From JAAXVZ01 sp964392465 (GTDB lineage Archaea > Nanobdellota > Nanobdellia > Woesearchaeales > GW2011-AR15), in assembly GCA_964392465.1 (NCBI GenBank), contig CAYMPC010000002.1, forward strand, positions 18,148-82,147: a DNA stretch of 64,000 nucleotides, in the 5' to 3' direction. The notes below the pieces were generated by a model, which was not told where the DNA came from, searched no databases, and was given only the letters and a program-made list of their open reading frames with translations. Positions 34,601 to 43,800 of this stretch are shown here, piece by piece. Within the stretch, counting starts at the first letter, position 1. Every line of letters begins with the position of its first letter. Both the position numbers and the translations under genes were made by a program.

Positions 34601-35583
34601 ATTATTGGAATGTAACTTGTGTAGATTTTGCAGGTAATGTTAATACAAGCGAGACAAGATATTTCATTATTCCTCTGCCAGATTTGAAGATTACTGCTTT
34701 AGATATTAATTTCAATAATAGCATTCCAGAGGAAAGGACAAATATTACAATTAATGCAACAATATATAATATAGGCGAGACAAATGCATATAATGTAACA
34801 ATACAGTTTTTTGATGGGCATTACAGTAATGGAACACAGATAAACGGAAATCTTACTTATAATATAAGTTCAGGTTCAAACATTACTGTGAACTTATCTT
34901 GGTATGTGAACTCAACAGGCAATCATTATATTTATGTAGTAGTTGATCCTCCAATAGAAACAAATGGTTCTATATTGGAATCAAATGAATCCAATAATTA
35001 TGCTTATAAATTTATAATGATTGGAAGCTATAATGTTGTTTATGGTAATCTGTCTGGATTCTTGAATCTAAAGGATATCACTAATAGAACATTGTATCAA
35101 TGGGACATTTCAGAATATAATGGTTCAAGGATATATGCAATTGATTATGACAGTAATGTAGAGTGGCAGGAGCTTCAAGCAATTTCAATGGATATAAATG
35201 ATGCTTATATCTCAAATGATTTCAGTGAAATAGATATAGCATTAAAAATGGAAAATAACACAGATTCCATAAATTCAACATGGACATTAAACAATAACCC
35301 AGTAGTTACAAAGGATTATATTATTTTTAAAGAAAAAATACAAAATGTGCCTTTAACCAATTCGACAAATACTTCTAATTTTATGACAGGGATATTATGG
35401 GATAAATCAGATGGAAATAATCAGTATAATGGTAGTCAAGACTTAGTATTTTTTACAACAGTAAATGTAAACCAGACAGGTATCTATGGAAATTATGATT
35501 ATGAACTTAAGATCCCTTCAAATCTACGATTTTACAAAGGATCAAATACAATTACAGTTGCTCTATATACAGAGTTGAATTAA
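22639..35583 (+). CDS. Giant secreted surface protein, about 25 Ig-like modules
   Basis: 4314 residues. The N-terminal signal/anchor helix lies at about 8-30. Residues 30-500 form an N-terminal region shared with the protein at 37801 (both contain a YAIDP block followed by a Cys-x-W/Y-N-F-T Cys segment). About 25 beta-sandwich modules of 85-100 residues follow, most opening like P-x-V-x-L-x-x-P and closing with W-N-V-T-C-T-D and F-T-V-D. From about 2115 to 3330 two module types alternate, each with two Cys at fixed places. Two CARDB-like domains lie at about 3338 and 4013. The last 180 residues are a module also found in four other proteins here. There is no C-terminal TM helix. N-x-S/T sites are very dense. 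Likely an adhesin or stalk; unproven. Confidence 0.88.
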   Translation: MNQTIKKRITGIFSILLLLIIFGVSLFIIYASDTESAYISLNKKQLFLEEILEVSLTFPTLDNITVDLFTPTSVYRYPYPSSTFRYKVNDIGTYRINVYNNRVLVASETFYVIEDPIIDNDTGGFDELGKEDIIDFFSLSKPSYNLGEEVIIIFNENHFSKSFKLSINSENQNLNYMNDLTNPTKFIPRKRGEYEVLVYDEGALLENETFYVLDITKPNNQTSQEEPLVLNNTNNISANNDKEIKNISAETNQLNEYTDSTVFNLFSPEGINFQIKNSKGYYLYTNLILNSVETGIKNLKLTTLSYLNLSKGKYNVEVYPELAGIKTITFKELNYQGEFELGLEELSGVKVGKQVPKKAYAIDPSKLEFSTGSLEVEAKGDILFKCKEWNFTEQKCYGEWELIRTITPGEIYALEINSADPAYAEVGLASINTEKSLYYPGETAKLTIVALDNEGYLVSNAYVALEIKDPLGNSTFLTTLEGNITEMERGIYEAYYNINEIEGNYTLFVSVIGNNVNNTMYSYFSVLDYYEFDILRNTPVTTDPWQSPFITQINILDLIDNKSYYNFTEILPSSFTITNGSYSEIIQQENYTLLKWYNLSNRSYIEYTAQPPLITPELYTLRSFIEYNGSVFTEARPWYLAVDPIIYSQVCAGQDNANGQDTYSATGCDGSYPGACGAGGDLLSCDDDQSEIHTASNNDRWAGVRINSYNSSMNDCLSITKVELCYEWWRTVGYDVARIAVDRDDWASPTTISSTVPGTTANPGVTCIEITSSEAWTCSNFDGTGTAAQAVAQLQRDGTSTSPPTARTVYIDLLYFNLTYQGDNSPNVTLNTPAAYYYNNTNNPANITFNCSIKDDIRSQNISLYITNSANTSFSYNQSCDITTQNGSCVWSLLLSNGEYRWNCLGYDNRSQSDWGDANRSIVVAAAGVDDFPTVSLTSPVDYFNSTSTTVQLTCLAEDTTDLYNISLYTNITGSFDLTDYITLDGGPNTSYLSVFTLSSIPNGTTFIWNCLVYDNSTLGQFAWASANRTVSIKENPIPLVYLFSPEDETTQTETTINFNCSATDDEDISSLALYSNRTGSFGLEQVVTFTGNSDTNVNYIFTQSGFSDTKGYVWNCKAIDNESNEVFYYTNYSFNVVLGAPNVTLNTPADESYDLDGNVALDCSAVDDQDIVSISLYHDLSGTMALNQTVYFPGTSDTSATVLFNLTGLSYGTRFKWTCSAEDNSSLVSYAAENRSLKIVNLYNLFAEKGEGTWTSPSNAAGKPDEVTANELLNTEYILRVYNFSGVPTQGTLLETYFSLSWYTASTGGNDLLRLSYSTTNSTYYNLTGIIYDKDTAKYANKVSSLTNQSYQITGTLTTADLSSLYLRVEGDQVTSPDYNTAYIDSIFLSIMFDYLPSPYAITKTPSAVYQNTYVDFYSNWTDDFYLGCYIFSINQTGVWQNSSCIPFLPGAWDERANYSMQITALPGTNVQWRFYANDSRSQWNSTTIQSFVVVDPNDIIKPTISNEQVQPLTNSSGSIFNISAIITDNYQVDRAYVELTNPNGQTTNYSMSSNGDLYYYYYQGWIGGNYSFRIIAFDSVNNSNYSSTYPIFNVTPVITTNYIYYERGDIVPIIGKGYSSLNNVTLNIFRANGTLMSGYPINISSNLTGGFLTSWLIPSSLAEKLDNYTIEGNDTYRNYLKNSTEIVVVVKSDDSNKYDNNYPTGTSVLTQLNQSDDITTTIVSRGTVAYIDLIYQDLILYGYTLDDLILYVEHEDYDTTSDPLVVQYYDGTTYQTATCGNIPFSSTNLLGACNLTPDLAAIPDKNDIRIRLTDNNAGVSGSDFSKIDIAYLDIEFSISNTLSVDILEPTNELTLVDYTDSVYNKAYGGSTADIVTNTQMMGTESSDYTKLESSDNTRWQSTATTSGHHVYQSFYMYTNIPESDITSIDVTWEGYMTKNGVNAEDIRIFAWDYTAGEYVDLNGEVAITGSTVDQTLAFTLPGIVDDYINSTGYLNILVQSATDLQGAPQVRLDSFTDYIKLDIYSIKTISGYQDINISAVDGDGVQSCTINFINSSNFKYNDIYTNKLSDFFFYNLTDTSDYSDGIYNLTANCTDGTEIKYDSVLVRIYNVAPLVELMYPYEGLNFTINNINFTWNASQETGNPTCNLYIDNKLNVSGIVSTNKQNTTQIVYNLPDGNHNWSVSCTNLAGVVGYSEMRNFTVDTLAPVITLNYPIESQNISTPNITFNYTPIDTNILNCSIYINGIYNNSNTSVIPNRQTSFYVTNLLAGKYNWTVYCTDRYSQTGQSTVNNFTIDLDNPRIILTLPIPGQLFLGGLVQFNYTAYDDIDLYLSCNIMVNNFNEFTGLSSPNATPVVQSKEINSGLKYWNVTCTDDSGRQNTSETWNFTVSGPPTVTPIYPANMTSLNEENITFIYFADDTDGIKNCSLYLNNQWNQTNVTIYTGEYNNFTINTMAETYYNWSMQCYDNLSVSTTSGLYKFTLDRTPPIVYMYAPYEGSFYEDGDLTFNFSVIDNLDSSLTCTIFIDDIARTASNTDFAAQNGTIQTRIEIDIPGGDHYWYAACTDDSGLSYYADAVNFQIGGLPTVTPISPGDNTYHIGNVSFVYFAYDSDNIQECSLYINGEYNRTNTTIFNNDYNNFSLYNLEEQYLNWSVNCTDTLGLSTMSLVYWLTIDNTPPIVTLVSPNGTSSTSTTQIFNFSIIENTMSSLTCDIFVNGTNVDPGFTATNGSNTRTVPGLNYGTSFWNVTCTDGALLLGVSQTYNFTITETPIITLLNPPDDSVDIDGNVIFRFQVDNNNILNCSLYLNGQLNNSIYPPDIIPYGESIIQVNGLQEQLLNWTVGCINDDYIEANATNGPWRLHVDWNSPNVSLNNPVNSANISLSTITFNFTAFDNVDDVLLCNLTINGTINQTNISSQNGQPTTTTVTGFGPGIYFWNVTCTDGYFANTSETYYFNVSAIPTIELVSPEPDYKDRDGDIIFTYIPSTIDELGFLQCRLYIDDLLYNLNSSLTAEDNGIELSFTNTSIPEGDHTWKINCTDFGGYTGNSEYRNFTVDLVDPTVYLTYPNNIILNSSFNFNFTAIDNVALNLVCLLTNNNTEYTGITAINNTPYLYPISGLTDGLFYWNVTCNDTAGRTNTSLTYNYTVAEKPTVSLISPINHNRTTQTDFNFTYIPNDNSGVLQNCSLIINGNQNTTNYTIYPNNQNNFSASNFIDGEYNWTIECYDPSGNKGNYTPAYQLIVDLMGPNISMIFPTEGGTYNFEDINFTWVATDTWATNLMCNITLDGKLNTTNITTLSGQITNYTIYNLPQGEHNWTLDCWDDLNNPSTSDTINFTVNAPDLTLNASHIIFNNTNPDENETITINATIYNIGGATAYNVPVEFWDGIPEEGGSRINGIQTISSLIASASTTVNVSWNISLGMHNIYVIINYTGVELNKSNNNATVNVSVLHALINSPLNETWTNETQIEFNFTMWDYTDNLINYSIIVDGIPNGQTGNSTSSISKLLNVTLIEGMHYVSVRATDYLSRIKDSPAILLYIDQTPPKGRFETPDEWWFNDASPEIFFNITDNLAQILNYSLYVNESLENSSTIINGTSKSINLTDKINSTYILTLNSTDLALNKNSTSIRIYIDTVEPTIELLYPVDFDFFTTNTTQLNFSVNDNLDPYIGCNITLDNQVNLSYINASRQQTINTTIYNLNEGTHYWNVTCWDGGLSSNINNINTSETRSFNVYIPPIITLISPENNNWTNIENVTFFYTVSDTTGIENCSLILNNEIITTNTTIFNNALNNFTVFDMYGIYNWSIQCYDNTSMRMYARTENRTLYVDTIAPEPYIETLDNTWFNVPNPTIYYNITDNLDLQINYTFYANGTANVNGTVQNSTSSSRQLFGLGNGTYILVLEALDDAYNRRNSTSISINIDTVAPTITLISPEQANSTIDTNIFFNFTANDNLASSLICNLTIDNINRETFNVTPNNYNTTTLSMTAGTHYWNVTCVDFAGNVNTSETRYFIIPLPDLKITALDINFNNSIPEERTNITINATIYNIGETNAYNVTIQFFDGHYSNGTQINGNLTYNISSGSNITVNLSWYVNSTGNHYIYVVVDPPIETNGSILESNESNNYAYKFIMIGSYNVVYGNLSGFLNLKDITNRTLYQWDISEYNGSRIYAIDYDSNVEWQELQAISMDINDAYISNDFSEIDIALKMENNTDSINSTWTLNNNPVVTKDYIIFKEKIQNVPLTNSTNTSNFMTGILWDKSDGNNQYNGSQDLVFFTTVNVNQTGIYGNYDYELKIPSNLRFYKGSNTITVALYTELN

Positions 35584-35584
35584 A

Positions 35585-37804
35585 ATGAAAAAAGAGGAAA
35601 AAAAAAGAGTTATGGAAAATAGACAAATAAAAAAGAAAGTAGTATTGTCTTTTTTATTGTATATTCTGCTCTTATTGTTTATAGATAAGTGTTATGCCCA
35701 AGAATGCAATAATAATAACACACCAGTTATAAAATATTTTTCAAAATTTGAACTAAATGAAGGTGAGCCTTTTGAATATAAGTTTGATATACTAAATCAG
35801 TTGACAAATGAATTGGGAGAAATAAGCTTTTCATTAATACCTATAAATGCAACACCAGCGGCTATAAAAAATATAAGTATAGACAAAATATCAGGACTAT
35901 TAAAATTCAAACCAGCAAATGAAGAAAAAGGAATCCAGACTTTTTTTGTTATTGCTACAACTTCTCAAGGATGTTATGATATTAAAAAAATAGAATTAAT
36001 AATTTATGATAAGCCCAAAATATTAAATATCTCTCCTTCAAAAAGTTATATTGAAGTTGATGAGACAGACTATTTGAGATTTAGTATAAATGCTACTACT
36101 TCCTTACCTAATAACAACTTATTAATTGAATGGTATCATAACAATAAGAAAGTAAAAACATCATCTAACTTTTTTACTTTATTCACAAATTTTTCAGATA
36201 GCGGAAAGCATTATATTGAAGTTGTCGTATCTGATTTAAGAGGTCTTAATTCGTCTTTTGAATGGGAGATAAATATAAAAAACATAAACAGGCCACCTTA
36301 TCTAAAATATAACTTCCCAGATTTTGTTCTCACAAACGAAACAAAAGGAGAGCTATTTAATATTAACAATTATATATATGACCCTGATTTAGATAAATTA
36401 AAGTTTGAAGCTTTTTTTGTTGAAGAATTTAATCCAGAAATAATAAAAAACCAATCTAAAGTATTTGATATCTTCATAGATAAATTTGGTTCTTTTTACA
36501 TCTCTCCCCAAATTAATATTTATCTTAAAGAGTATGTTAGGATAAATGCATCAGATTCTGAGAATTATAGTATTTTAAGCAATCCGTTTATGTTGAAGCT
36601 TGCTAGCAGCGAAAATATAACTGTTTTGTTTATAAATTATTCAAAAAAAGAGGAATGTAAAGTTGAAATTCAATGTAGAGAATGGTCTTTATGTTTGCCT
36701 ACAAATATAAGAACAAGGGAATGTTTTGATATAAATGATTGTAATGGAGAAAACAAATCACTTTTGGAATCAGAAAAATGTGAATATAATGCTACGTGTT
36801 TTGATAAGATAAAAAACCAAAACGAAGAAGGAGTTGATTGTGGAGGGGTATGTGATCCTTGTCCTACATGTGAGGATGAGATTTTAAATCAGGGTGAAGA
36901 AGGAGTTGATTGTGGAGGTCCATGTTCTCCTTGTCCAAGTTGTAATGATGGCATTTTAAACCAAGATGAGACAGATATTGATTGTGGAGGAAAATGTTCT
37001 TTGTGTGATTCTGGGAAAAGTTGTCTTCTTCATAAAGATTGTATAAGCTTTAATTGCATTAACAGTATTTGTGCTCTTGCAACCTGCGATGATTCTAAAA
37101 AAAATCAGGGAGAAGAAAAAGTTGATTGCGGAGGTCCATGTTCTCTTTGTCCAACATGTAATGACAAAATTCAAAATCAAGGAGAAGAAGGAGTTGATTG
37201 CGGAGGTCCATGTAAACCCTGCCCAAGCTGTTTTGATAAAATAAAAAACCAGGGAGAAACGTTTGTTGATTGCGGAGGTCCATGTAAACAGTGTGGAATC
37301 ATAAAATTTTTTGGAGATAATAAATTGTATTTGTTTTTGTCAGGATTATTTATTATTTTTATTGTCGCAATTGTCTTTGTAAAGTTAGTGTATTTTAGGA
37401 ATGAGCTAATTTCAATCTCAAATTTATCAAAATTCTTCAAGTTTTTGCCTGCAACACTCCCTGATAATTATCAAGAGATAATTATAAAGACTATTAATCA
37501 ATTAAATGAAACAAAACAAAAGGCATATAACTCAGAAGACAAACAAAAGATAGTTACAGATCTAAATAATATAATCAATTCTTTTTTTAGTCAGTTATTT
37601 GAGATTGAAGGCACATTTTCAAAAGGCAGTTTAAAAGCAACAATTAGGCAGAAAATAAAAAACCCTTTTTTATTGGAGCTTTTTATGAAAGTTTATACTT
37701 TCTCACTAAATGTTAATCCAGAAACACCACTTTTCAAAATTGATTTTATCCAAAAAGTAGATGAGCTGATAAAAATAATAAATCTAATAAGAGAAACTAT
37801 ATGA
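35585..37804 (+). CDS. TM surface protein with Cys-rich DCGG repeats
   Basis: 739 residues. A basic N-terminus precedes a signal helix (about 20-36) ending at CYAQE. Ig- or cadherin-like beta domains occupy about 40-350. Six copies of a 20-23 residue Cys unit follow (pattern C-x-D-x3-N-Q-x-E-x3-D-C-G-G-x-C-x2-C, about 400-575), with a CLLHKDC insert. A TM helix (about 580-603) and a 135-residue cytosolic helical tail end the protein. The gene starts 2 bases after the giant gene stop and ends in an ATGA overlap with the next, so all are one operon. The Cys unit also occurs twice in the protein at 56156. Disulfide-stapled spacer near the membrane is inferred. Confidence 0.85.
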   Translation: MKKEEKKRVMENRQIKKKVVLSFLLYILLLLFIDKCYAQECNNNNTPVIKYFSKFELNEGEPFEYKFDILNQLTNELGEISFSLIPINATPAAIKNISIDKISGLLKFKPANEEKGIQTFFVIATTSQGCYDIKKIELIIYDKPKILNISPSKSYIEVDETDYLRFSINATTSLPNNNLLIEWYHNNKKVKTSSNFFTLFTNFSDSGKHYIEVVVSDLRGLNSSFEWEINIKNINRPPYLKYNFPDFVLTNETKGELFNINNYIYDPDLDKLKFEAFFVEEFNPEIIKNQSKVFDIFIDKFGSFYISPQINIYLKEYVRINASDSENYSILSNPFMLKLASSENITVLFINYSKKEECKVEIQCREWSLCLPTNIRTRECFDINDCNGENKSLLESEKCEYNATCFDKIKNQNEEGVDCGGVCDPCPTCEDEILNQGEEGVDCGGPCSPCPSCNDGILNQDETDIDCGGKCSLCDSGKSCLLHKDCISFNCINSICALATCDDSKKNQGEEKVDCGGPCSLCPTCNDKIQNQGEEGVDCGGPCKPCPSCFDKIKNQGETFVDCGGPCKQCGIIKFFGDNKLYLFLSGLFIIFIVAIVFVKLVYFRNELISISNLSKFFKFLPATLPDNYQEIIIKTINQLNETKQKAYNSEDKQKIVTDLNNIINSFFSQLFEIEGTFSKGSLKATIRQKIKNPFLLELFMKVYTFSLNVNPETPLFKIDFIQKVDELIKIINLIRETI
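36801..37290 (+). repeat. In-gene tandem repeats encoding DCGG Cys units
   Basis: Blocks such as GTTGATTGCGGAGGTCCATG recur nearly unchanged four to five times, in steps of about 63-66 bases, with one larger insert. Identity at the DNA level, including third positions, suggests recent expansion or gene conversion. Such an array could shrink or grow by recombination. Confidence 0.75.
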
Positions 37805-40800
37805 GCAATAACTTTATTCACAAAAATAGGAAAATATATACAAAAGTTCTTCTAATTAATTTTATTTTGCTTTTATCTTTTATTATTGTAAAAGGAGAGT
37901 TTCTCTACTTGGAAAAAACAGAATTTACAATTGGAGAAACAGTTTCTATAATTACACAAGGGCCGCTTGAGACAGCATCTCTTGAGATATTGTCTCCTTC
38001 TAATATCTATAGATATCTAGGTGTGCCTCAGACAGAATTGAAGTTTGTTCCAAAGGAAATTGGCAATTATGAAATAAGACTTAGTGATCAAAATGGAATT
38101 GTTCTTCAGTCACTTTTTTTTACTGTTTCCGATATAACTTCTGCAACTGACTTAAATTTTACCTTAACTGAAAAAGAACAGCCAACTATTTTAATAAAAA
38201 ACAGCTTTAATCAAGAATTGATTACAGATTATTTGATATATAATCAATCAGAGGAGATTATTTTTTCATCAGAAACATTGGGAGCATTTGAAACAACAGA
38301 AACACTTTCTTCTTTGATATTTTCTCAGCAAAAATATGATCTTGAATTGATTATGAATAGAACAAGTGTTAAAAATATGATTTTTTACAATATTACTTTT
38401 GATCAAACCTTTGAATTAGGGTTTGAAGAAATGCCTAATGAATCTGTTTCTAATTATTTTTTGAGCAATGAAAGAATAAGGCGCATTGATAAAGTATATG
38501 CAATTGATCCTACTAAGATAAAATTTGATTCTGCTGTAATTACTTTTATTGCAAGTGGTAATGAGCTCTATAAATGCAAAGACTATAATTTTACCAATAG
38601 GACTTGCTACGGAGAGCATGTAAAAATAATGGACATGATTCCCGGTATGGAATATAATTTTACCTTAACTCCAGAAGACCCTCAATATACAGAGACAACA
38701 AGCAATACAGCAGGATGTAGTTGTACAAATACATGCACAACAGGAACAGGAGGAGCCTCAAGTTGCACAGCATCATGCAATGATTATTGTGACATCAATT
38801 TTACAATACCTTCAGGAGCTATTTCAGGATGGCTTGAGAAAGTTAGTTATAGTGTTACAGTTACTTTGTCAGGAACAGGAACTTCTGTTAGTGCCCTTCA
38901 CGAAGGTAGGCTTGATAAAGATGAAATAATTAATAGTGGAAATGATGTACAAATAGGAACATCGACAATTTCTACTAAAGCAACCAATAATATTGTTTTT
39001 GAAAATATTAATATGCCAGACCCTTATGTCTCAACTTCTTTTGATGAGACAAACTGCACTTGGTCAAATGGATATTGTACCTGGAAGCCATTTTTATCTT
39101 CTTCTTATACATGTACAGGAAACAGAAGAACTTGCATAACTACAATTTCTTTAACTTTGATTAATTACACTTGGAACTATACAGTAGATACTATTAATCC
39201 AACAATATCCTTTGGCAATCCTGCCAATAATAGCTTTATCAATACAAATTCAAATCTTTTTTTCTACACTCCAAACGATAATCTCGATTTAAAAAATTGT
39301 TCTATTTATCTAAATGGAGTTTTAAACCAAACAAACACTACCTTGACAAAAGGGGCTGAGACAACATTGTATGTAACAAATATGAACGATGGATATTATT
39401 CATGGTATATCTTATGTTATGACACCAATCTTAATTCAAACACAAGCGGAACAAGATATCTTACAATAGATACAATTGCGCCTTCTGTCTCTTATATATG
39501 GCCAACTCCATATAATCAATCTTATTTGCAGGTTAATTATTTAGTTGTTAATGTAAGTCATATAGAATCAAATCCTGATAAACTAATCTTTAACTGGAAT
39601 AAAAGCATTACAACTCAACCTTACACAGGTAGCTTTACTAATATAAGTAAAATAGGTTTATCTGAGGGTTTATACTATTATAATTTAAGTATTAATGATA
39701 GCGCCTCTAATACAAATGCAACAGGCACTTATTGGGTTGTTATAGATACAATAAATCCGCAAGTCTCTTTAAATGAGCCATTAAATAATAATTGGATAAA
39801 TTATAACACAAGTATTAGATTTAATTTTACGCCGACAGACACTAATATCCAAAATTGCACATTATATGGGAATTTTACAGGGACAGGATTATTTGAAAAA
39901 AATGAAACAAATCTCAATCCAGTCTCTGGAATTAAAAACAATTTCAACACTATAAATATCAAGGACGGAATTTATGTATGGAATGTGTTGTGCTATGATA
40001 AATCCGGAAGGAGCGCATGGGCAATTTCAAATTATACATTAAAAGTTGATGCAAGCATTCCACTAGTAACTTTATTAGAGCCATATAACAATACTTTATG
40101 GAATGAATCAAGTACTGTGATGTTCAACTATACTGTAACAGATAGTTCAAATATAATTAATAATTGTACCTTGGAAGTTAAATCTAATATTACAACTTTG
40201 TATTTTGAAGATACAAGTATAGAAACAGTAATAAAACAAAATTTTACAGTTGAATTGTCTAACAACAAATTCAATTGGACAATATTATGCACAGATGTAG
40301 CTGGAAACACAAACAGTATCTATCCAGGGTATTATAATCTTACTGTTGCAGTTGGAGAAGACACAGTTGGACCAAATATAGTTTTAGAGAGCCCACAAAA
40401 TTCTAATTGGACAAATATAAATAACATTACACTTATTTATACACCTACAGACAATTCTCTTATAAATAATTGCTCTCTCTATGTAAATGATGTCTATAAC
40501 CAAACAGACATAGAAGTAGAAAATGAAGTTTCTAATTTCTTTGTATTGAATAAGACAAAAGAAGGTATATATTCTTGGTATATCAATTGCACTGATAATT
40601 CAACAAATAAGAACAACAGAAAATCACAAGACACATGGACTTTTATAGTTGATCAAAGCAATCCATCACTATATCTTGTATCCCCTATTAATTTTTTTAA
40701 TACAACAAATTTGAATATTAATTTTACCTGGCTTTTAATTGACTTATTTTCTCAAAATATGTACTGCGATTTAATTGTTAACAATTCATTAGAGGCATCT

Positions 40801-43800
40801 TTAAAATTAACACAAAATAACACTTATACAAATCAGACAGCTTACTTGACAAACGATGGAGTATATTATTGGAATGTTACATGCAGAGATGAAGCATACA
40901 ATTATAATGTTTCACAGACAAGAGCTTTTACAATAGATAGTACAATCCCTTATATTGATCTTATTCTACCTGAAAACGGAAATACAAGTACAACAGGAGA
41001 TATTACTTTTTATCATATCCCTAGTGATAATACAAGCGGCTTAAATAATTGTATTTTATATCTTAATGGACTTGAAGAAAATTCTTCTTTTGTATTACTT
41101 AATAATCAGCAAAACAATTTTACAAAAATAAATTTGGTTTCAGGAAATTATAATTGGCAGGTTAACTGCACAGATAAACTTGGTAATAAGGGTTATTCAG
41201 AAACAAGGACTTTTTCTGTTGATAATATAGCACCAAAAACAAACAGTTATCAAGCAATACCTACAACAGCAGATCTCTCCCAAAGCGTAAATATCTTTGT
41301 AAATGTTACAGATAATTCTGGATTAAACATAGTTATAGCACAGATAATGAAACCTAGTGGTGCAACTACTAATTACACAATGACATTATATTCAACAGAT
41401 ATATATAATTTAACTTATATAGATACAACAGAAAGAGGTACTTATACAGTTAATATTTTCTCTAACGATACTTATGGAAATTTGAATATCTCAAAAAATT
41501 ATTATTTTTATGTAAGCGCAGGAATCTTTGTCAACAAAATATACTTTGATAGGGGAGAAACAGTATATATAACAGGAGGGGGTTTTGATCCAGGAGATAA
41601 TATAACACTAAATATAACAGATAAATATGGGATAACTGCACTTAATTCTCCAATAAAAGATATTATTGTGAACTCAACAGGCGGATTTGCTACAACATGG
41701 AATATAAGTACAGCAAATGGCCAAGCAACAGGAAACTATACAATTTTAGGTTATGATGTTAATTCTCCAGGACAAGCAGGAACAAATTATGCTTATCTAG
41801 TTAGAAGGTTGACAGCAGCAAATCTTGATGATAAAAATACAGCAGGATTAGTTGTTAATTCTTTAGTAAATGAATCAGATACACAATATTCAACAATAGT
41901 TCCTGGAGCAGGAATTGATCTTTTAAATTTCACTTGGGTTAATATTGTTCCAGATAATCAAGTTATTTCTGATGTAAGATTTTACATGCAGCATTATGAG
42001 ACAGCACAATATAATGTATATCTTGAGTGGTATAATTCTTCAAATGGAGTATGGACAAGGGTCTGTACTATTCTGACGACGGCAACCGAAAAAATTGATA
42101 CATGCGATTTAAATGATGAAGTTAAGACTTCTTCTGAAGCAAACTATCTTCAATTAAGATTAACTGATAATAATGGTCTTGGAGCATCAACAGGAAACTG
42201 GGTTAATTTGAATTTTGCTTATTTAGAAGTAACCTTTACAACCCTTACTCTTGATAAAGAGAGTTATGTTCAGGGAGAAAAAGTTAATATTTCAGGAAGC
42301 AGGTGGCCGGTAAACACAGAACTTACATTAAATATTAGTAAAACAGATAGCACAACAGATCAACAAACAACAACAACAGATGCAAACGGAAATTTTAATT
42401 CAATCTATAATATCAGTTATGGTGCTCCTCTTGGCAGATTCAACATAACTGTTTTTGTAACAACAAACCCAGATGATACAGAGGAGACCTATTTCTATGT
42501 AGTAAAAAGAAATTCTTCAATTGCAACAGATAAGTTATATTACGGCAGAGCTGAAACAGTAAATATTACAGGAAGGGGATTTTCTCCTGATGCCAACATT
42601 ACTATTTTGATTTATGACGCGCAAAATTTTTTGAGATTGAATACAAGCGTTATTTCTGATAATATACCTAATGGAACCATGGAATACTTATGGTCAATTC
42701 CTTATGCTTATAGCGGCTATTATGGAAAACACACTATAATAGTAAACGATAAATTATACCCTAACTTAAACGGAACTGCAAATATTACGGTTGGTATACT
42801 AACAACAAATTCTACAAAATTAGAAAACTCGATTTTATCTGATGAAACCTCAAAAGTAAATCAATCAGACAATATAACTGCCAGTCTTGCTGTATATAAT
42901 GGTGTTGAAGATTATATGAGTTTTAATTTTTTGGACGCAAGCACTTCAAATTATGTACTCTCGAATTTCACATTCTATATTCAACATAATGAAGTACAAA
43001 ACTATGATCTTGTTTTAGAATGGTGGAATGATACATCTTGGGTGGATGTATGTAGGATAACCTACTCTATAGATAAAAAGATTGATTCTTGCGATTTATT
43101 GCCTCTTATTGAAAGAACCCCAAGAACAGCAAATCTCACTTTAAAGATTACAGACAACCAGAGTAATTTAGGTGTTTCAGGGAATATATGGACATATATA
43201 GATTATGTTTATTTAGTGTCCTGGGCAGATCCAGATTTTATAAACCCTAAAGTAAATATATACTCTCCTTCAATTGATTCGATATATAATTATAGCCAAA
43301 GTGTTCCAATAGTAGTAAATATTTCTGAAAATGTAGAAATAGATACAGTTTATGCCTTATTAGAGTGGTCTTCTGGCTCTGAAATTATTCTTTTGACTCC
43401 TTTAAATATCAATTACTTCGGAGAGGGAATATATGAAGGATTTTTTACTAATACAAAACAGCTGGACTATTTTAATGTGACAATATTTGCTAATGATACA
43501 ACAGGGAATTATAATGACACAGAAAAAACAAATTTCTCAATACAATCCCCAGATTTGACATCAAATTCAAGTTACATTTTCTTCTCCAATGAGAACCCTG
43601 TTGAAAATGAAAACATTACATTAAATATTACACTCTTTAATAGAGGTAATTATGTAGCAGGGCAATTTACAGTTAGGTTTTTTGAGGGAGATTATACTTT
43701 TGAAAAACAAATAGGAGAAGATATAATAATTTCAAGCCTGAATTCTGGTGAAAATATAACTATAGAAACAACATGGCTTTCAAAAGTTGGCACACATATT

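Noticed and set aside
36956..37440. Minus-strand frames over the Cys repeats, and a CRISPR-like look of the repeated blocks
   Set aside because: The repeats are in frame with a conserved Cys pattern and the 'spacers' are coding and similar to each other; no cas genes are present.
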